DNA of 64,000 nucleotides from positions 93,501 to 157,500 of the forward strand of contig JADJQS010000001.1 of the NCBI GenBank assembly GCA_016712635.1, written 5' to 3'. Position 1 is the first letter of the stretch. Each line of letters starts with the position of its first letter. The stretch is from Gammaproteobacteria bacterium (GTDB taxonomy: Bacteria > Pseudomonadota > Gammaproteobacteria > SZUA-140). The notes below the pieces were generated by a model. That model was not told the origin of the DNA. It did no database searches and saw only the letters and a list, made by a program, of their open reading frames with translations. Of the stretch, positions 1 to 8,966 are shown piece by piece. The translations under genes were made by a program, and so were the position numbers.

Positions 1-1547
1 GTGATAAGCGCGGCCCTGACTGCATCCTGGAAGCGCTCGTGCGGGGCGATCAGGTTGTCGCCCATGGAGATGATGACCAGGCGGTTGCCGCGGTCGCCCT
101 CAAGCGGCAGGCCATCGAGCGCGAGACCGACCGCCGGAATGGTGCCCTTGGGTTCCTTCTCGATCACGCAGTTGCCCGGCGGCACGCCTTCCTGTCCGGC
201 CTGCTCGTAAACCTGTCCGAGGGCGTTCGCGCTGCACAGGATGAATATGCGCTCCGGCATGATGAAGAAATCGTGGGTGAAGCGCCTGATGGTTTCCTGC
301 AGGAGCGAGCGGTCGCCGAGCAGGGAATAGGAGACGGGCTTCGGCCGGTTTTCGCAGGAAATGGGCCACACCCTGGACCCGATTCCTCCTGCCAGTATCG
401 CCACGTAGGCGTCCTGCAGCAGCGTCGCCGTGTAATACTTGATCAGTCCGCGCATGCAGAACATGTTGGTCCAGTAGCTGTGCGTGTCGGCCTCGATCTT
501 GCCCTTGAACTCACGCTCATAGAAGCCGTACTGGAAATAGCCGTCGCCGTTCTTCTTCATCGACAGCACTTTCGCCGCGAGCTGGTCGAGCAGAGGCAGT
601 TTGTCCGCATCGATGCGCCCCATCTGGATCAGGTCGGCGCCGAGCGCGAGCACCTGCGCCAGCGCATCCGTGCGGAAACGCGCCCGCGGCGCGTCGGAGG
701 CGGAATCGATCACCTGTGCGATCTCGCCGTCGTGGCAGTGACCGAGCGCCCACTCGGTGGCACGGCGCGCCGCTTCGATGAATTCCTCTTCCCCCGACAT
801 GCGCCCCACGTGCAGCAGCCCTTCGGTGGCGTAACAGTGCGGATGCAGTTCGGTGCGGCCGCTGGAGGTCTCGAAATTTCCCTTGGGCGACTGGAACTCG
901 ATCACCTTGCGGCAGATCGCACGCGCGCCACGCGCATACTTCTCCTGCCCGGTGATGGCATACAGATCGATCAGGGACTCGCCCGCCTTGGAGTGGAAGG
1001 CGCCGAAACAGCGCGACCATTTGTTGCGGTCCGCGGGCACCGGCCTGCCCGCGGCCGCGTCATAGATCGCGACCACTTCGCCTTCAGGGGATACGGTGCA
1101 TTCGAGCAGGTAGTCGCCCATCCGGACGGCGGAATGGAGCAGCGCCTCGTCCCCGGTGTAGCGATACAGCGCCACCATGCCGCGCAGGCAGATGGCGACG
1201 TCGAAGGTGAATATCCTGCGCCCGGCGAACGACTTGTCGGCCAGGGCGGGATCCGCGTCGCGCTCGAAATAATAGCGCGTGAGCACGCCGCCCGTCGGAT
1301 CCTGCGCGTGCCTCATGATCCAGTCGGCGCTCTTCCTTGCCTTGTCTACATAGTGCGGATTTCCCGTCAGCGAGAACAGGGTCAGATCGTCCAGCAGCGC
1401 GTAACCGGTGACCTCGGTAAAGAGGAACTTGGGCGTGCCGTCTTCGCGCCCGGGCTCAAAGACGGCGCCGGTTGCCGCGTCGAAGAAAATGGAGAGATTC
1501 TTTTCGTAATCCCTCAGGACGTCGTCATAAAAGCTCTTGATGATCAT
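1..1547 (-). CDS. Fusion: six-hairpin glycosidase-like domain + mannose-1-phosphate guanylyltransferase domain (3' end cut by window)
   Basis: Reading the minus strand from the ATG at 1547 gives an uninterrupted frame of 515 codons that runs off the window; an in-frame TAA lies just upstream, so this start is well placed. Residues 1 to about 379 show the repeated helical pairs of an (alpha/alpha)6-barrel (segments such as YRYTGDEALLHSA, LYAITGQEKYARGA and GLLHVGRMSGEEEF), resembling six-hairpin glycosidases or AGE-type epimerases. From residue 381 the sequence becomes a sugar-phosphate nucleotidyltransferase start, YVAILAGGIGSRVWPIS, matching the GGxGtRlwPlS signature of GDP-mannose pyrophosphorylases, followed by EKEPKGTIPAVGLAL and the ISMGDN segment. 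Family knowledge: this domain makes GDP-mannose-type sugars from sugar-1-phosphate and GTP. The join is immediate and in frame. The function of the barrel is unknown. Neighbour wecB is read in the same direction. Confidence 0.75.
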   Translation of the reverse strand, partial: MIIKSFYDDVLRDYEKNLSIFFDAATGAVFEPGREDGTPKFLFTEVTGYALLDDLTLFSLTGNPHYVDKARKSADWIMRHAQDPTGGVLTRYYFERDADPALADKSFAGRRIFTFDVAICLRGMVALYRYTGDEALLHSAVRMGDYLLECTVSPEGEVVAIYDAAAGRPVPADRNKWSRCFGAFHSKAGESLIDLYAITGQEKYARGARAICRKVIEFQSPKGNFETSSGRTELHPHCYATEGLLHVGRMSGEEEFIEAARRATEWALGHCHDGEIAQVIDSASDAPRARFRTDALAQVLALGADLIQMGRIDADKLPLLDQLAAKVLSMKKNGDGYFQYGFYEREFKGKIEADTHSYWTNMFCMRGLIKYYTATLLQDAYVAILAGGIGSRVWPISCENRPKPVSYSLLGDRSLLQETIRRFTHDFFIMPERIFILCSANALGQVYEQAGQEGVPPGNCVIEKEPKGTIPAVGLALDGLPLEGDRGNRLVIISMGDNLIAPHERFQDAVRAALI

Positions 1548-1584
1548 GATGCAAGATTACCCTGTTACTTGTTTTTGTATGACA

Positions 1585-2759
1585 TTAGGCCCGTGTGCGT
1601 CCGGGAGCACGGGTGGATGATTCCACCGGAATCCCGCCGAGCCCGTGCACCTGCGCGATCCGTTCCACGATGCGAGAGCTCGCCTTGCCGTCCCCGTAGG
1701 GATTGTGAGCGATGCTCATGCCCTTGTAGGCGGCCGCATCGTCCAGCAACATCACCGTATCGCGGATGATGGCCTGCTCATCCGTGCCGACCAGTCGTAC
1801 CGTGCCCGCGCGCACCGCCTCCGGACGCTCCGTGGTGTCGCGCATCACGAGTACCGGCTTGCCGAGTGACGGCGCCTCTTCCTGTATGCCGCCGGAGTCG
1901 GTCAGGATCAGGTGCGAGCGCGACATCAGATAGACGAAGGGAAGATAGTCCACGGGCCTGATCAGATGCACGTTGGCGATCCCGCCGAGCAGCCGGTTGA
2001 CCGGTTCCTGCACATTCGGATTGAGATGCACGGGGTATACGATCTGGACGTCAGACCGCCGTGCCACTGTCGCCAGCGCGCGGCAGATGCGCTCGAAGCC
2101 GTCGCCGAAACTCTCGCGGCGGTGGCCGGTTACCAGGATCAGGCGCTTGCCGCCGTCGAGGAACGGGAATTGCGCGGCCATCTCCTGCGCCAGGGCGGCA
2201 TTATCCTTCAGCCGGCCGGCCACTTCCAGCAGCGCGTCGATAACCGTGTTGCCGGTGACGGATACCGTCGCCTCGCCGACACCCTCCCGCAACAGATTGT
2301 CCCGCGCCCATGGCGTGGGCGCGAAATGAAGGTCGGCGATGGCGCCCGTCAGCTTGCGGTTGATCTCCTCCGGCCAGGGGAATAGATGTTATGCGTGCGC
2401 AACCCGGCCTCTACGTGTCCCACCGGCACCTTCTGATAGTATGCGGCGAGCGTCGCGGCCATGGTTGTCGTGGTATCGCCGTGCACCAGGATGCGATCCG
2501 GCCTGAAATCGGCGATCACCTTGCGCATCCCCTCCAGCACCGCGCAGGTGACGCCGGTGAGGTCCTGCCCCTTTTTCATGATGTCCAGGTCGTAGGCGGC
2601 GGCGATACCGAACAGGGCCAGGACCGAGTCGAGCATCTCGCGGTGTTGCGCCGTGATGCAGACCGCGGAATCGATGCGCGCGTCCGCCGCCAGCGCCTTG
2701 ACCACCGGCGCCATCTTGATCGCCTCGGGGCGGGTACCGAATACTGTCAACAATTTCAT
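1585..2759 (-). pseudogene. wecB: UDP-N-acetylglucosamine 2-epimerase, single-base frameshift
   Basis: The non-hydrolysing epimerase interconverts UDP-GlcNAc and UDP-ManNAc for polysaccharide synthesis. The N-terminal part (from ATG at 2759) carries VFGTRPEAIKMAPVV, HGDTTTTMAA and GHVEAGLRTHNIYSP, and then goes out of frame. The rest of the family sequence (WPEEINRKLTG, VTGNTVIDALLE, LVTGHRRESFGDG, LTDSGGIQEEAPSLGKPVLVMR) continues in another frame to the stop at 1585. One missing base in the four-G run at 2377-2380 (plus strand) explains the shift; restoring it gives about 392 residues, normal for the family. All catalytic-region motifs are intact, so a sequencing or assembly error is as likely as true inactivation. 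Confidence 0.85.
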
Positions 2760-2812
2760 ACGCCCATTTCCCGATAGCCGATCCGTGTGTGAACCGCCTG
2801 CGGCCGCAAGCC

Positions 2813-3964
2813 TCAGACCAGGATCTCCGCGAGCTGCCTCATGATAGTGAGATTGCGCCCGGCCGCATACTCGTATGCCTGCCGGGCGATGCGATGGGAG
2901 TATTCCTTATCGAGCAGCAAACGGACGATCTGTCCGGCGAACTCCTCCGCGTTATCCCCGACCAGGAAGGCGGTATTTACACCGTCCTCCAGCCCTTCGA
3001 CGCCCACCGGGGCCGTTACCAGGGGCCTGGCATGACCGATGGCCTCCAGATTCTTGATGCTCAGTCCGGTATTGAACAGGACCGGATTAATCACCACAGA
3101 GGCCGCCTGGTAGACCGGAGCGAGATCGTCGACACGCCCCAGCTTGACCACCCCCGGGTGATCTGCGACAGCCTTGCAGACCGAGCCGGCGAGGACGAGC
3201 TTTACCCCGGGCACGCGCGCCTGGACCGCCGGGAATGACTGCGCGATGAATTGATTGATGCCGTCGGTATTGATCGGGTTGTCGGAGGCGACGAAGAGCA
3301 GGCCCTGCTCCGCGCTGTGCGGCTCCGCCGGCTCGCTGAGCGTCACCATATGGCCGACCGTGATCACCCGCCTTGCGGTCAGCCCGGCGAAGAAATCGCG
3401 CTCCTTGTCCGTGATCGCGACCACGATGTCCGCGCGGTTCAACCCCCTGGCCTCCTCGTCGCGCGTGGTTGAGAACCACTGCGGCACCTGCCCGTTCGCG
3501 AGGTATGTCTTGTAGCGGTCGGTGAATACGTCGTGGGTATCGACGATCTTCAATACCTGGTCGCCGAAGAGGCGCAGGACTTTCGAGTAGAACACATACT
3601 CGACGATCGCGACGTCAAAGCCGACCTTGTCGTGCAGGGCGGCGATATGGGAATCGATCGCGGGGTCGTACCAGTCGTCAATGGCGTAGTTATAGCGCGC
3701 GGCGGGACTGATGACCCCGCAGATCCGTTTCCTCCAGCGGGTGATCACGCTGCGCGGCCGGCGGTAGGGGATGGGGACGTACCTGTCGCCCCAGATCTGC
3801 TTCATCAACGCCTCGTCGCCGCGCTCGCTCCGGATCAGGCAGAAATAGACGTCGTGACCGAGCTGCCTGAGCCCTGTCAGCAGGGCGTCGATCCGCGTCC
3901 TGTTGCCCGCCGTGGGCGGATGGGTTGGCGTGGGTGAAATCAGCAGGATTTTCTTCTTGCTCAT
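2813..3964 (-). CDS. Glycosyltransferase, GT4-like (GT-B fold)
   Basis: 383 residues. The N-terminus KKILLISPTPTHPPTAGNR has the glycine/proline-rich loop of GT-B enzymes, and the C-terminal half has the donor-binding pattern of Glycos_transf_1 proteins (LLFVASDNPINTDGI, VKLVLAGSVC, VVINPVLFNTGLSIKNLEAI, ARPLVTAPVGVEGL). It probably transfers a sugar from a nucleotide donor to a lipid-linked glycan on the inner face of the inner membrane; donor and acceptor cannot be read from sequence. It lies between wecB and an acetyltransferase on the same strand, in the polysaccharide locus. No signal peptide or clear membrane segment is seen. Confidence 0.8.
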   Translation of the reverse strand: MSKKKILLISPTPTHPPTAGNRTRIDALLTGLRQLGHDVYFCLIRSERGDEALMKQIWGDRYVPIPYRRPRSVITRWRKRICGVISPAARYNYAIDDWYDPAIDSHIAALHDKVGFDVAIVEYVFYSKVLRLFGDQVLKIVDTHDVFTDRYKTYLANGQVPQWFSTTRDEEARGLNRADIVVAITDKERDFFAGLTARRVITVGHMVTLSEPAEPHSAEQGLLFVASDNPINTDGINQFIAQSFPAVQARVPGVKLVLAGSVCKAVADHPGVVKLGRVDDLAPVYQAASVVINPVLFNTGLSIKNLEAIGHARPLVTAPVGVEGLEDGVNTAFLVGDNAEEFAGQIVRLLLDKEYSHRIARQAYEYAAGRNLTIMRQLAEILV

Positions 3965-4065
3965 GATTCGCTTTTAGGACTAACACTGAATCTTTATACG
4001 CTTGGTGTATTTCCGTATGCACATCATATGCCATCAGAGCGACAGACCCATGAAGGCAGATCTCG

Positions 4066-4734
4066 CTAATCCCTTGCTTTTATTACCTTCGCAGGCGCGC
4101 CCGCGGCGATCACACCCTCCGGGATATCACCTGTCACGATGGATCCCGCGCCGATGATGGCGCCCCGGCCGATGCGTGCACCGTCCAGGACGATGACCCC
4201 GTAACCCAGCCAGGCATCGTCTCCCACCACGATACCCCCCTTGGTCACCAGGGGTTGATCGCGCACGGGAATACCTGACTTCATCCCGTGGTTATAGGGG
4301 TAAAATGCGCAATTGGGTGCGATTTCCACGCGCGCACCAATTTGAATCAAGCCCAGATACGCCGAAAACTGGCAGCCCGGTTGTACATGGCTATGTTCGC
4401 CCAGTGTTATCGACCCTCCGTGCCCCGTCTGGAGGACGCACCGCCGATGCAGATGCACACCGTCCCCCAGCGTCACAGCGCCCCCATGCCTGTCCTGGAA
4501 TATGAGGACGTCCTCGTCAATGAAACAATGCCGCCCTCGCTTGAAACGGGGATGATGTATGACGGAACCGGGCGATCGGAAACCGTTCGGATGCAGTTTG
4601 GCCAGGGGGACGCGGCCATAATAGGGCGGATAACACAACGCAGCCAGCCTGGACGCTGTCCTGTCAAGGATGCCAATGCCCGTAAGCCCCATCCAGAAGC
4701 TGGCCCAGTATTTGTGAAATTTTTTAAGATTCAT
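4066..4734 (-). CDS. Hexapeptide-repeat (left-handed beta-helix) O-acetyltransferase
   Basis: 222 residues. The C-terminal two thirds is built of hexapeptide turns ([LIV]-G-x4), for example VTLGDGVHLHRRC, ITLGEHSHVQPGCQ, IQIGARVEIAPNC, IVVGDDAWLGYGVIVL and ARIGRGAIIGAGSIV, with the histidine-containing YNHG segment usual in maltose/galactoside acetyltransferase-type active sites. Members use acetyl-CoA to O-acetylate sugars as trimers. The N-terminal 60 residues have a possible amphipathic or membrane-proximal stretch (YWASFWMGLTGIGILD). The context (glycosyltransferases, wecB) points to acetylation of the polysaccharide repeat unit. Confidence 0.82.
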   Translation of the reverse strand: MNLKKFHKYWASFWMGLTGIGILDRTASRLAALCYPPYYGRVPLAKLHPNGFRSPGSVIHHPRFKRGRHCFIDEDVLIFQDRHGGAVTLGDGVHLHRRCVLQTGHGGSITLGEHSHVQPGCQFSAYLGLIQIGARVEIAPNCAFYPYNHGMKSGIPVRDQPLVTKGGIVVGDDAWLGYGVIVLDGARIGRGAIIGAGSIVTGDIPEGVIAAGAPAKVIKARD

Positions 4735-4881
4735 GGTGCTGCGTGCCCGCCCGAGCTTTTAGCGGAGTACGGTCCAAGGGCTGAACAGGTGGATGAATCC
4801 CGGCAGGTGAACGATAGTGGCTGCGTTATTATATCAAGCAACGGGTTCCATCCTTTGGATCATCAACCTGGCTTGCAGAAT

Positions 4882-6524
4882 GTGTTTACTCCAAGATTCC
4901 CAAATCCCAAGACGTCTCCTGCAGCAGGATTCAACCAGTCACATGCCGTCGTTCGGTGGACCTGCCCCCAATGGCTCAGGTGCGCGAATTATACAACATT
5001 AACCCTGTTGATATTGTTCGCGTTGTTGCTGAAAAGCCCGGCCATCCATGCAGCCGGGGCGGAAGAGTCAAGCATCCCGCCTCTCGCGGTTAGTGAAGAT
5101 GGCAGGTATTTGGTCAGCTCAACCGACGGAACCCCCCTCTTCTGGCTGGCTGACACCGCCTGGGGCATGGTCAACCTGACACCGGCCGATGTCGATGATT
5201 ACCTGCAGGATCGAGCATCAAGGCGGTTCAATGTCATTCAGGGACCCATCATTCTCAGAAGACCTATCGGTAGCCCTGTGCTGTCACCCAACTATGCCGG
5301 GGATGTGCCCCTGCTGAATGCTGCGGACGGGGTGGTGCTGAATGAGCATTACATGCAGCATGTCGATTACATTGTCGAGCAGGCCAGGGTTCATGGACTC
5401 TACATAGCACTTGCTGTGGTATGGGGCGGGGATGTGGGGCAGATCTTCTCGGTCGATGATACGGAGCCAGCGCGGGCGCTCGGCAGCCAACTCGGCCGGC
5501 GTTACAAGGACAAGACCAATGTCATCTGGATTGTCTGCGGGGAATATCAGAAGATCGCCTTGAAGGTCGAGAAGAGGAAGCGGCTAAAACCGACCTACAA
5601 GCAGCTCGCGCTGATCAACGCTCTTGCCGAGGGCATCGAGAGTGGTCATGGCGGGGCCAACCTGATGACGATACATCCGGACGGGAGTCGCTCTTCCTCG
5701 GAATATTTCCATGACGCGGAGTGGCTGGATTTCAACATGATTCAGACCTTCTCGATCAATCCATCCACGGCGGATATCATCGAAGCCGACTGGAAGCGCA
5801 GCCCGGCCAAGCCCGTCGTCAATGCGGAACCCGCTTATGAGGGCCGGGACATGCACAACAACAATGATCCTGTAACCCCCTGGAAGGTTCGTTACGAAGC
5901 CTATCAATCGGTATTTCAGGGGGCGATGGGGCACACGTACGGCCACTCGGAGATATGGCAGCCATCGAATGGCTGGAGGAATGCATTGGACAGCGAAGGT
6001 TCCCGCTCCATGGGTCATCTCCGCGCACTTATGGAATCACGTCCGGCAATCGGGCGCGAACCGTATCAAACCTTGGTTGAGCACCGCGGCGGCAAGACGG
6101 ATCGATTCAAAAAATGTTCCGCAGTATCATGGAATCAACCGGCATGATGGAGCCTGAACGAGAACAGGTCGTGGCCGGTGCAAACCCGGGTGAATATAAT
6201 CTCATGCGCATGCTCCGGGCCATGAGGGGCGCGGATGGACATTATGCATTCATTTACTTTCCTGGTTCCGATCTGTCCGCTGACATCAATGTCGGCGAAA
6301 TGAGCGGCAGTACTATCACCGCCTGGTGGTACAACCCCAGGGACGGCCACACCTATACAGATCAAGGTGACCGCCAGAGCACGGCCAAGCCCTTTATGAC
6401 TATATCGAGCAGAACGACAACCTGGTTATTCGATCCGCCCGGTGATGGAGGCGAGCAAGACTGGGTTCTCGTGCTGGATGATGACTCTATGAAGTACCCT
6501 CCCCCGGGGCTGGCATACCGCTGA
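4882..6524 (+). pseudogene. Secreted DUF4038/GH140-like glycoside hydrolase, frameshifted near its C-terminal domain
   Basis: A hydrophobic leader (LLILFALLLKSPAIHA) precedes a TIM-barrel region with the DUF4038/apiosidase-like pattern: TPLFWLADTAWGMV, FNVIQGPIIL, VWGGDVGQIF, YKDKTNVIWIVCGEY, NAEPAYEGRD and GAMGHTYGHSEIW. The frame stops at 6147, but the next frame immediately continues as FRSIMESTGMMEPE...YNPRDGHTYTDQG...WVLVLDD to 6524, the small beta domain (putative collagen-binding domain of a collagenase) that normally ends this family. One missing A in the A6 run before 6114 accounts for the shift. The start is uncertain: no good ATG with a ribosome site is seen, and GTG 4882 or a TTG near 5011 are options. 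Probably a periplasmic or extracellular polysaccharide-cleaving enzyme. It is the only plus-strand gene in this stretch. Confidence 0.7.
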
Positions 6525-6554
6525 TCGACCCCGGCATGAGAACTGTGTGCGTGG

Positions 6555-7403
6555 TCATCTCAGAATAACTTCATTACATTTGCAAATTACTTTCTGGCGG
6601 GTACTAATTAGGTCCTTGCCGTGTAAAGATTTAAAGTAAACCTTATGCTTTTCATTGAACTCCGTCTTCCATTGCTGCAATTTTCCAGAGCGCAGGTGTG
6701 ACTTGTTGTCGACCTCGCCGGCCTTGCGCTGCGCACGGCGCTCGAAGCTGAATTGGCGGGCGACCTCTACCGCCCTCTCGATGGCGGCGTCCTTGAACCC
6801 ATAGTGATGGAATAATTGTCGCAGCACGTCTTCTTCGTTCTGCATGATGGTTTCGTACTTGAACTCGAAAAAATCGGGGTTGGAATAATCCCAGTCGAAG
6901 ATCTCCCGCAGATCCGCGGTCGACGCCCTCCGCATCTCGGCCAGCATCCCGTCTTCCTTCGACAAGGACTGCAAATATTGCTGATACGACAGATGCTTTA
7001 TATCCTTCACAGGCAACAAGGACCAGAGCCGTTCCATATCCGCCGGGAGATCCCGGATGGGTGTCACGGCCCACTCCTCATTGGTCCACAGATGATAATA
7101 GTACCCGGATACGACCAGATCCCTCGGATCGCGGATGATATGCGCACCGCGGTATTTCGGCAGCGCGGCCAGATCGACCTGGGAATGATACTGGAAGAAG
7201 ATGGACCTGGGTTCACGGATTCGCGCCTGGTCGTCGCGGACGAAGGGCAGTCCGAATTCACCGCCGATCGCCGTCAGGATATTCTTGAACCATGAGGTCC
7301 CGACCTTGTGGTGGCAACAGAAAATCAGCAGGTGCCCATGCCTGTCCTGAAAGGGATTCCGGCGGAGGAATCGTATTTTTCGTATCAGAGGATTGAATAT
7401 CAT
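6555..7403 (-). CDS. Sulfotransferase (PAPS-dependent, Sulfotransfer_1-like)
   Basis: 282 residues. It shows the 5'-phosphosulfate-binding loop near the N-terminus (FCCHHKVGTSWFKNIL) and the 3'-phosphate-binding segment HIIRDPRDLVVSGYYYH, the two hallmarks of PAPS-dependent sulfotransferases. The length fits the family and no signal peptide is seen, so it should act in the cytoplasm. Within a glycosyltransferase cluster its likely acceptor is a sugar of the polysaccharide or its precursor, giving a sulfated glycan. PAPS-making enzymes are not in the window. It converges with the glycosidase gene ending 30 bases away. Confidence 0.85.
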   Translation of the reverse strand: MIFNPLIRKIRFLRRNPFQDRHGHLLIFCCHHKVGTSWFKNILTAIGGEFGLPFVRDDQARIREPRSIFFQYHSQVDLAALPKYRGAHIIRDPRDLVVSGYYYHLWTNEEWAVTPIRDLPADMERLWSLLPVKDIKHLSYQQYLQSLSKEDGMLAEMRRASTADLREIFDWDYSNPDFFEFKYETIMQNEEDVLRQLFHHYGFKDAAIERAVEVARQFSFERRAQRKAGEVDNKSHLRSGKLQQWKTEFNEKHKVYFKSLHGKDLISTRQKVICKCNEVILR

Positions 7404-7503
7404 TGGAAGGTTACGTGTGTCATCCGGCCCGGCATGATGCCGGCGATGGACTATTTTTCACCAATCTGCGGCAAACCGCCCGGCCAGGCCCCGAACAGCA
7501 TAA

Positions 7504-8688
7504 TCATGCTTCATCCAGGGCCGTTTGCATCGCCTGATTGCCCGCGCTGACCCAGGATATATACGCGGCATTCGCTGCCAATCCTGTCCGGCTGCGGATC
7601 TCGGGGTCGCGCAGCAGGCGCAGGTTCTCCACATAATCCCGCGTCGATCGGCACACGAAATACGCGCCCGCCACCGGCATCACGCCGCGAAAAGTCTGTG
7701 GCTCACCGATTACGGGCAGCCCGGCGGCCAATGCCTCGATCATCTTGATCTTGCATCCCCATCCGATGTTGATGGGCAGGCAGGCAATATCCATGTCCTG
7801 CATGAAACCCGTCAGATCCTCGACATAGTCGTGAATGATGATCGCCTTTGAATCTGGATTACCATACATTTTGCGAGCACCCCTTCCAACGATATTGAAC
7901 CGGAAGACACCTGGCATCGCAGCCTCGACCGCGGGGATGATTTCTGTCAGGAGTTTCCTCGCGCCGACCGTGGTCTGCTCGTTTCCTATTACGTGTATAC
8001 CGACAAAGACGACATCGAGCACCGGCTTGTCCGCCTTGACGGGGATCAGATCGGACTCGACGAAGGGCAGGACCCAGCTCTTGCCGGCAGCTCCGCCGCC
8101 GTAGAGCATGGACATATAGCGATGATCTTTATAGGAAATGAAGAAGACGTGATCAGCGATGCGGTGCATCTTCCGCTCCTTTCTGAATCGACTCGATGCA
8201 TCCGTGCCGAGCTTCCTGATCCAGGATATCGCCTTGCGTGGCGCCCGGTAACCGCGCCACTCGCGCCAGGGACGGCCGGCCAGGTTGCGCTCGATCATGT
8301 GCGGCACTTCAAAGTTGTGTGAGCGGAACCACACCTTGGCGCCATGCAGATCAAGCGCGGATACGAGCGAGGAAAAATGGGCATACTCGCCCAGCACAAT
8401 GCGCGGCCGATATTGATCGACGAGCGCCTGCAATTCCGCCACCGTTTCCCGACGCTCCACGCGCGACCACTCATCGGCCCGGCGGTTGACAAAATGGTAG
8501 CCGATCTCGAGCGGGATCTCCGATGGCGGCAGGGTCAGCGCGGATTCCTTGGACCAGCCGCACTCCACGAAGACCACGCGCCAGCCTTCGGCATGAAAGA
8601 ATTCGATGCGGCCCCAAATGTCGCGCTTTGAGCCCCAATCGACGGGGTATGCCGGGTCCGGGCTCAAAATAAGTACGGTGTTTTGCAC
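7504..8688 (-). CDS. Glycosyltransferase, GT4-like
   Basis: 394 residues. The N-terminus TVLILSPDPAYPVDWGSKRDI carries the acceptor-side loop of GT-B enzymes, and the C-terminal domain carries VVFVGIHVIGNEQTT, FNIVGRGARKMYG and the donor-binding stretch CLPINIGWGCKIKMIEALAAGLPVIG. It probably adds a sugar to the lipid-linked repeat unit; specificity is not readable. It follows the ABC exporter genes in the same direction after a 278-base gap (8689-8966) in which no gene is seen. Confidence 0.8.
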   Translation of the reverse strand: MQNTVLILSPDPAYPVDWGSKRDIWGRIEFFHAEGWRVVFVECGWSKESALTLPPSEIPLEIGYHFVNRRADEWSRVERRETVAELQALVDQYRPRIVLGEYAHFSSLVSALDLHGAKVWFRSHNFEVPHMIERNLAGRPWREWRGYRAPRKAISWIRKLGTDASSRFRKERKMHRIADHVFFISYKDHRYMSMLYGGGAAGKSWVLPFVESDLIPVKADKPVLDVVFVGIHVIGNEQTTVGARKLLTEIIPAVEAAMPGVFRFNIVGRGARKMYGNPDSKAIIIHDYVEDLTGFMQDMDIACLPINIGWGCKIKMIEALAAGLPVIGEPQTFRGVMPVAGAYFVCRSTRDYVENLRLLRDPEIRSRTGLAANAAYISWVSAGNQAMQTALDEA

Positions 8689-8966
8689 TATGGAAGTTCG
8701 CTCGAATGTGATATGGAATCGCTGATACTTATAGAATCACTTTCCGGCCAAATAACTCGTCCCACCATAAGAGGGCGTACCCTGCGGTGTCAATCTATTG
8801 TTTCAGAGATTCGATCGAACGCGTGCAGACTAACGCCAAGCGCTTCTCACTGGCTACTATGCCACTTCAGCCATGTCAGAATTGCACGCGGGAATTGTAA
8901 CTGCGCGAATATTTATGCCGCAGCTATACTTCAGGATGCTATATATGAGACCCGTTTACGGCCGAT

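Noticed and set aside
39..1769. Long plus-strand open frame over the fusion gene and the end of wecB
   Set aside because: The opposite strand encodes clearly conserved domains; this translation has no family-like features and is a GC-rich shadow.
6100..6125. Programmed -1 frameshift in the GH140-like gene
   Set aside because: The A6 run is not in the X-XXY-YYZ arrangement for the reading frame and no stimulating hairpin or upstream Shine-Dalgarno is evident; a missing base is simpler.
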